A stretch of DNA of 64,000 bases, from assembly GCF_024643285.1 (NCBI RefSeq), contig NZ_JAMSLW010000005.1, positions 230,048 through 294,047 on the forward strand, written 5' to 3'. The notes beneath the pieces were generated by a model. That model did not search any database. It was not told the DNA's origin and was given only the letters and a program-made list of their open reading frames with translations. This DNA comes from Parapedobacter lycopersici (GTDB taxonomy: Bacteria; Bacteroidota; Bacteroidia; Sphingobacteriales; Sphingobacteriaceae). Positions 63,515 to 64,000 of the stretch are shown here, piece after piece. The first letter of the stretch is position 1, and the number at the start of each line of letters is the position of its first letter. The position numbers and the translations under genes are program-made.

Positions 63515-63840
63515 GAAACGTGTTTTTTAGTGATCTCCAAACTTACATAACAAGTCCCTTAATTGAACCTTCTTGATTCAAATAAGACAGGGAAGCCGGA
63601 GGATTATGCTCAAATTAAAATAATGGTTATGAAAACCGTGGTAACTTTTAAGTGTGCTATGCGTAAATTTGGACGATGGGTAGAGTCAGTTAATGGAGTG
63701 ATGACATAAGGAAAGGTTCAGGAGTTCGTGAGAAAAAGAAGCATTATGGGAGGAAACAAAACCGCTAATTGAGGCGACACCCCAAACGAGAAAAAGTTGG
63801 TGTCCAGCGGTATCGCTTTAAACCAACTTTTCCTGTCTAG
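63515..63840. other. 326-bp spacer before tRNA-Glu
   Basis: No gene recognised. A 28-codon frame on the plus strand has no known similarity. The terminator of tRNA-Glu occupies the right end (63792-63831); the rest shows no repeat or conserved motif. Confidence 0.5.
63792..63831 (-). terminator. intrinsic terminator of tRNA-Glu
   Basis: On the minus strand AAAAGTTGGT and ACCAACTTTT pair, with an inner AGCG/CGCT stem, and a T-rich end (CAACTTTTTC). It begins 10 nt past the tRNA 3' end. Confidence 0.75.
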
Positions 63841-63912
63841 TAGCCCGTAGGGGAATCGAACCCCTGTTTCAAGAATGAAAATCTTGCGTCCTAACCCCTA
63901 GACGAACGGGCC
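63841..63912 (-). tRNA. tRNA-Glu (anticodon TTC)
   Basis: A 72-nt cloverleaf: acceptor GGCCCGT/ACGGGCT, D arm, anticodon loop TTTTCAT holding TTC, and T arm with GTTCGATTCC. The discriminator is A and the CCA end is not encoded. The first acceptor pair is a G-U wobble. A near-perfect promoter lies 20 nt upstream and a terminator 10 nt downstream, so it is a single transcription unit. Confidence 0.95.
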
Positions 63913-63931
63913 ATTAATAACTCTTGGCGTG

Positions 63932-63962
63932 CAAATATAGAAGTATTTCACTTACTTACCAA
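63932..63962 (-). promoter_or_regulatory. promoter of tRNA-Glu
   Basis: On the minus strand a TTG (63960-63962), exactly 20 nt, and TATATTTG (63932-63939), a perfect TAnnTTTG. Transcription should begin about 10 nt before the mature tRNA end. This is the best promoter match in the window. Confidence 0.75.
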
Positions 63963-64000
63963 GGTGTGTTTACTCAAAAAAGAATAATTTACAATAAATC

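Noticed and set aside
63605..63710. A short plus-strand frame before tRNA-Glu
   Set aside because: About 28 codons, no signal, no similarity and no promoter; treated as non-coding.

Overview
The window looks like a chromosomal segment of a Bacteroidota (Bacteroidetes) bacterium, most probably a Chitinophagaceae/Sphingobacteriia-like genome of roughly 50% GC. Signs are: promoters of the TTTG-N20-TAnnTTTG type, start codons without Shine-Dalgarno sequences, the rpmB-rpmG-DUF4295-ftsY block, an ECF sigma/FecR/STN-domain set, BshC (bacillithiol), and many lipoproteins and Sec-exported proteins. Genus-level placement is inference. No prophage, insertion sequence or CRISPR array was seen.

Region by region: 1-9.2 kb (minus strand) is a cell-wall salvage locus: S9 peptidase, a class C/class A beta-lactamase-fold fusion, a lipoprotein amidase, NagA, a NamZ-type exo-N-acetylmuramidase, MurQ, and a sodium:solute symporter cut by the window edge. 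Together they could release MurNAc and peptides from peptidoglycan, import the sugar and convert MurNAc-6P to GlcN-6P. AnmK at 21.2 kb feeds the same pathway. 9.4-16.6 kb holds MurF, a holin-like membrane protein, an ABC ATPase with a permease fused to a thioredoxin-like domain, a lipoprotein serine hydrolase, a CoA-binding protein and a PAP2-like protein. 16.6-33.4 kb is mostly housekeeping: Nudix, an aminofutalosine-deaminase-like amidohydrolase, RlmN, ComF, VanZ, GcvH, AnmK, CdsA, CPBP protease, a PDZ aspartic protease, Nif3, a zinc-ribbon protein, ElaA, an FAD monooxygenase, an RsmI-like methylase and ApaG.

33.4-44.7 kb contains Uup, two perfect parS-type palindromes just upstream of mnmG, an Ig-like lipoprotein, gamma carbonic anhydrase, and divergent nadB and nadA separated by about 460 bp of 30% GC DNA. 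That spacer and its flanks carry four TTATNCACA boxes, and G-versus-C bias on the plus strand changes sign across it, so it is a good candidate replication origin. ThiL and a GH18-like protein follow. 44.8-55.7 kb carries aconitase, a cold-shock protein, an AI-2E-family transporter, a pterin dehydratase, RecO, DgkA, L28, L33, DUF4295, FtsY, RimO and BshC. 55.7-64 kb is more accessory: DUF488, a short acyltransferase, an STN/surface-repeat outer-membrane protein with its FecR and ECF sigma factor, a small beta-barrel protein, a MDMPI/DinB-like protein, a broken formylglycine-generating-enzyme-like gene, an alpha/beta hydrolase and tRNA-Glu(TTC).
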